Positions 63,200 through 64,000 of a DNA stretch of 64,000 bases are shown here, in pieces. The notes beneath the pieces were generated by a model. It was not told the origin of the DNA and ran no database searches. It saw only the letters and a list, made by a program, of their open reading frames with translations. Source of the stretch: Antennarius striatus (lineage: Eukaryota; Chordata; Actinopteri; Lophiiformes; Antennariidae); the NCBI RefSeq assembly GCF_040054535.1, contig NC_090788.1, positions 18,703,501 through 18,767,500 on the forward strand. Direction: 5' to 3'. The stretch's first letter is position 1; every line of letters starts with the position of its first letter. Both the position numbers and the translations under genes were made by a program.

Positions 63200-64000
63200 C
63201 TGAAACCTTTTTGCCATTACATTATATTAATTAGTAAATTTCAAGCTGCGCAGCTTACTCAATATGTATTTTGCTTTTCAAGACTGCAGATTTTAATTCA
63301 AACACCACAACAGCTCTTTGAATCGCATAAGATGGGGGTAAGGTGGCAAACAGTGAAGTTGGCTGGTGTAACGCTTAATTTGAATTTAATGCTGCAGGGC
63401 ACAGCTCCTGCCTGGAACATGGTCTGCACATTATTGTTCATTTGCTGCTTACCTTATAGAGTGTTTTTAATAGCATTTTTTGGCATTATCTAATTAAGAA
63501 ATATGATTAATTATTTTCTCTCATATTTTCAGTATTAAAATAGTGATCAAGATCAGAAATTCAACATGTAGACAGATTTACTTTTTTTTTTTTTACTGTT
63601 GGGTAATGTAAAACCCCTCACACATCTCTGTCTCTCTCTCCCTCTCACTGTCTCCCATAATCACATTCAAAATAGTTTATAATTTCAAATTCCATTCATG
63701 CTGACACATCCGTTGTATAATGTGTCCCAAGAGACCTTATATTTTTCCATTGATAGTACAGGTGTATAATATAAAAGTGTATAATAATATACTGACCTAG
63801 ATAGGTGAACTTTTTATTTTTTTTCTCTATATAACGTTCGTTATATCATTTTTAAAGAAACCTCTTCTGTTTCCCTCCATCAGAGCTGTACATGTAAAAC
63901 TCAGTACTCACTGGTTTGCTTACCAGTCAGTACTCATTAGGTAACTTGGGGGTAGAACAGCCTCAGGTCAAACTCAGCCCCTTGTTGTCTGGAGGACAAC

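Overview
This is nuclear DNA from a teleost fish. Every recognisable gene is split by GT-AG introns. The spacers carry long (CA)n, (GA)n and (AT)n microsatellites and decayed Tc1/mariner-type transposons with fish-like sequence. Introns are short for a vertebrate, which suggests a compact, percomorph-like genome; the species cannot be named. I see no bacterial, phage or CRISPR content.

Layout. (1) 596-7309, plus strand: dixdc1, a CH, coiled-coil and DIX protein of Wnt signalling; 18 coding exons joining to 639 aa. (2) 7310-11236: its 3' UTR and spacer, with degenerate fish repeats and a minus-strand tRNA-Lys(CTT). (3) 11237-16647, plus: dlat, the E2 subunit of mitochondrial pyruvate dehydrogenase; 14 exons, 643 aa. 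(4) 18553-20772, plus: a small two-Ig-domain membrane protein of the CTX family; 7 exons, 294 aa. (5) 23740-41952, minus: pcnx3 (pecanex 3), a large multipass membrane protein; 35 coding exons, 2277 aa, with a 1.3-kb inverted-repeat transposon in one intron. (6) 43.3-49 kb: pcnx3 5' flank, microsatellites, a Tc1 remnant and the nrxn2 3' UTR. (7) 49077-59566, minus: the last five coding exons seen of nrxn2 (neurexin 2), including the 30-residue splice-site-4 cassette. Intron continues to the end of the window, holding a (CA)n tract and one unexplained segment.

These are unrelated housekeeping, signalling and synaptic genes, not an operon or a single pathway. dixdc1-dlat and pcnx3-nrxn2 correspond to two separate blocks of human chromosome 11 (q23 and q13), placed side by side here. 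The CTX gene and pcnx3 converge and pcnx3 and nrxn2 are in tandem. I joined exons by hand from splice signals, reading-frame continuity and recalled family sequence. The complete genes all give unbroken frames with a length divisible by three.

I found no convincing new multi-gene system. The best leads are regulatory or mobile: complementary (TG)n and (CA)n tracts around the CH-domain exon of dixdc1, an upstream ORF whose stop overlaps the dixdc1 start, a perfect intronic hairpin in dlat, a transposon 27 bp from a pcnx3 splice donor, and two unassigned coding-like segments (7.8-8.0 kb and 60.8-61.7 kb).
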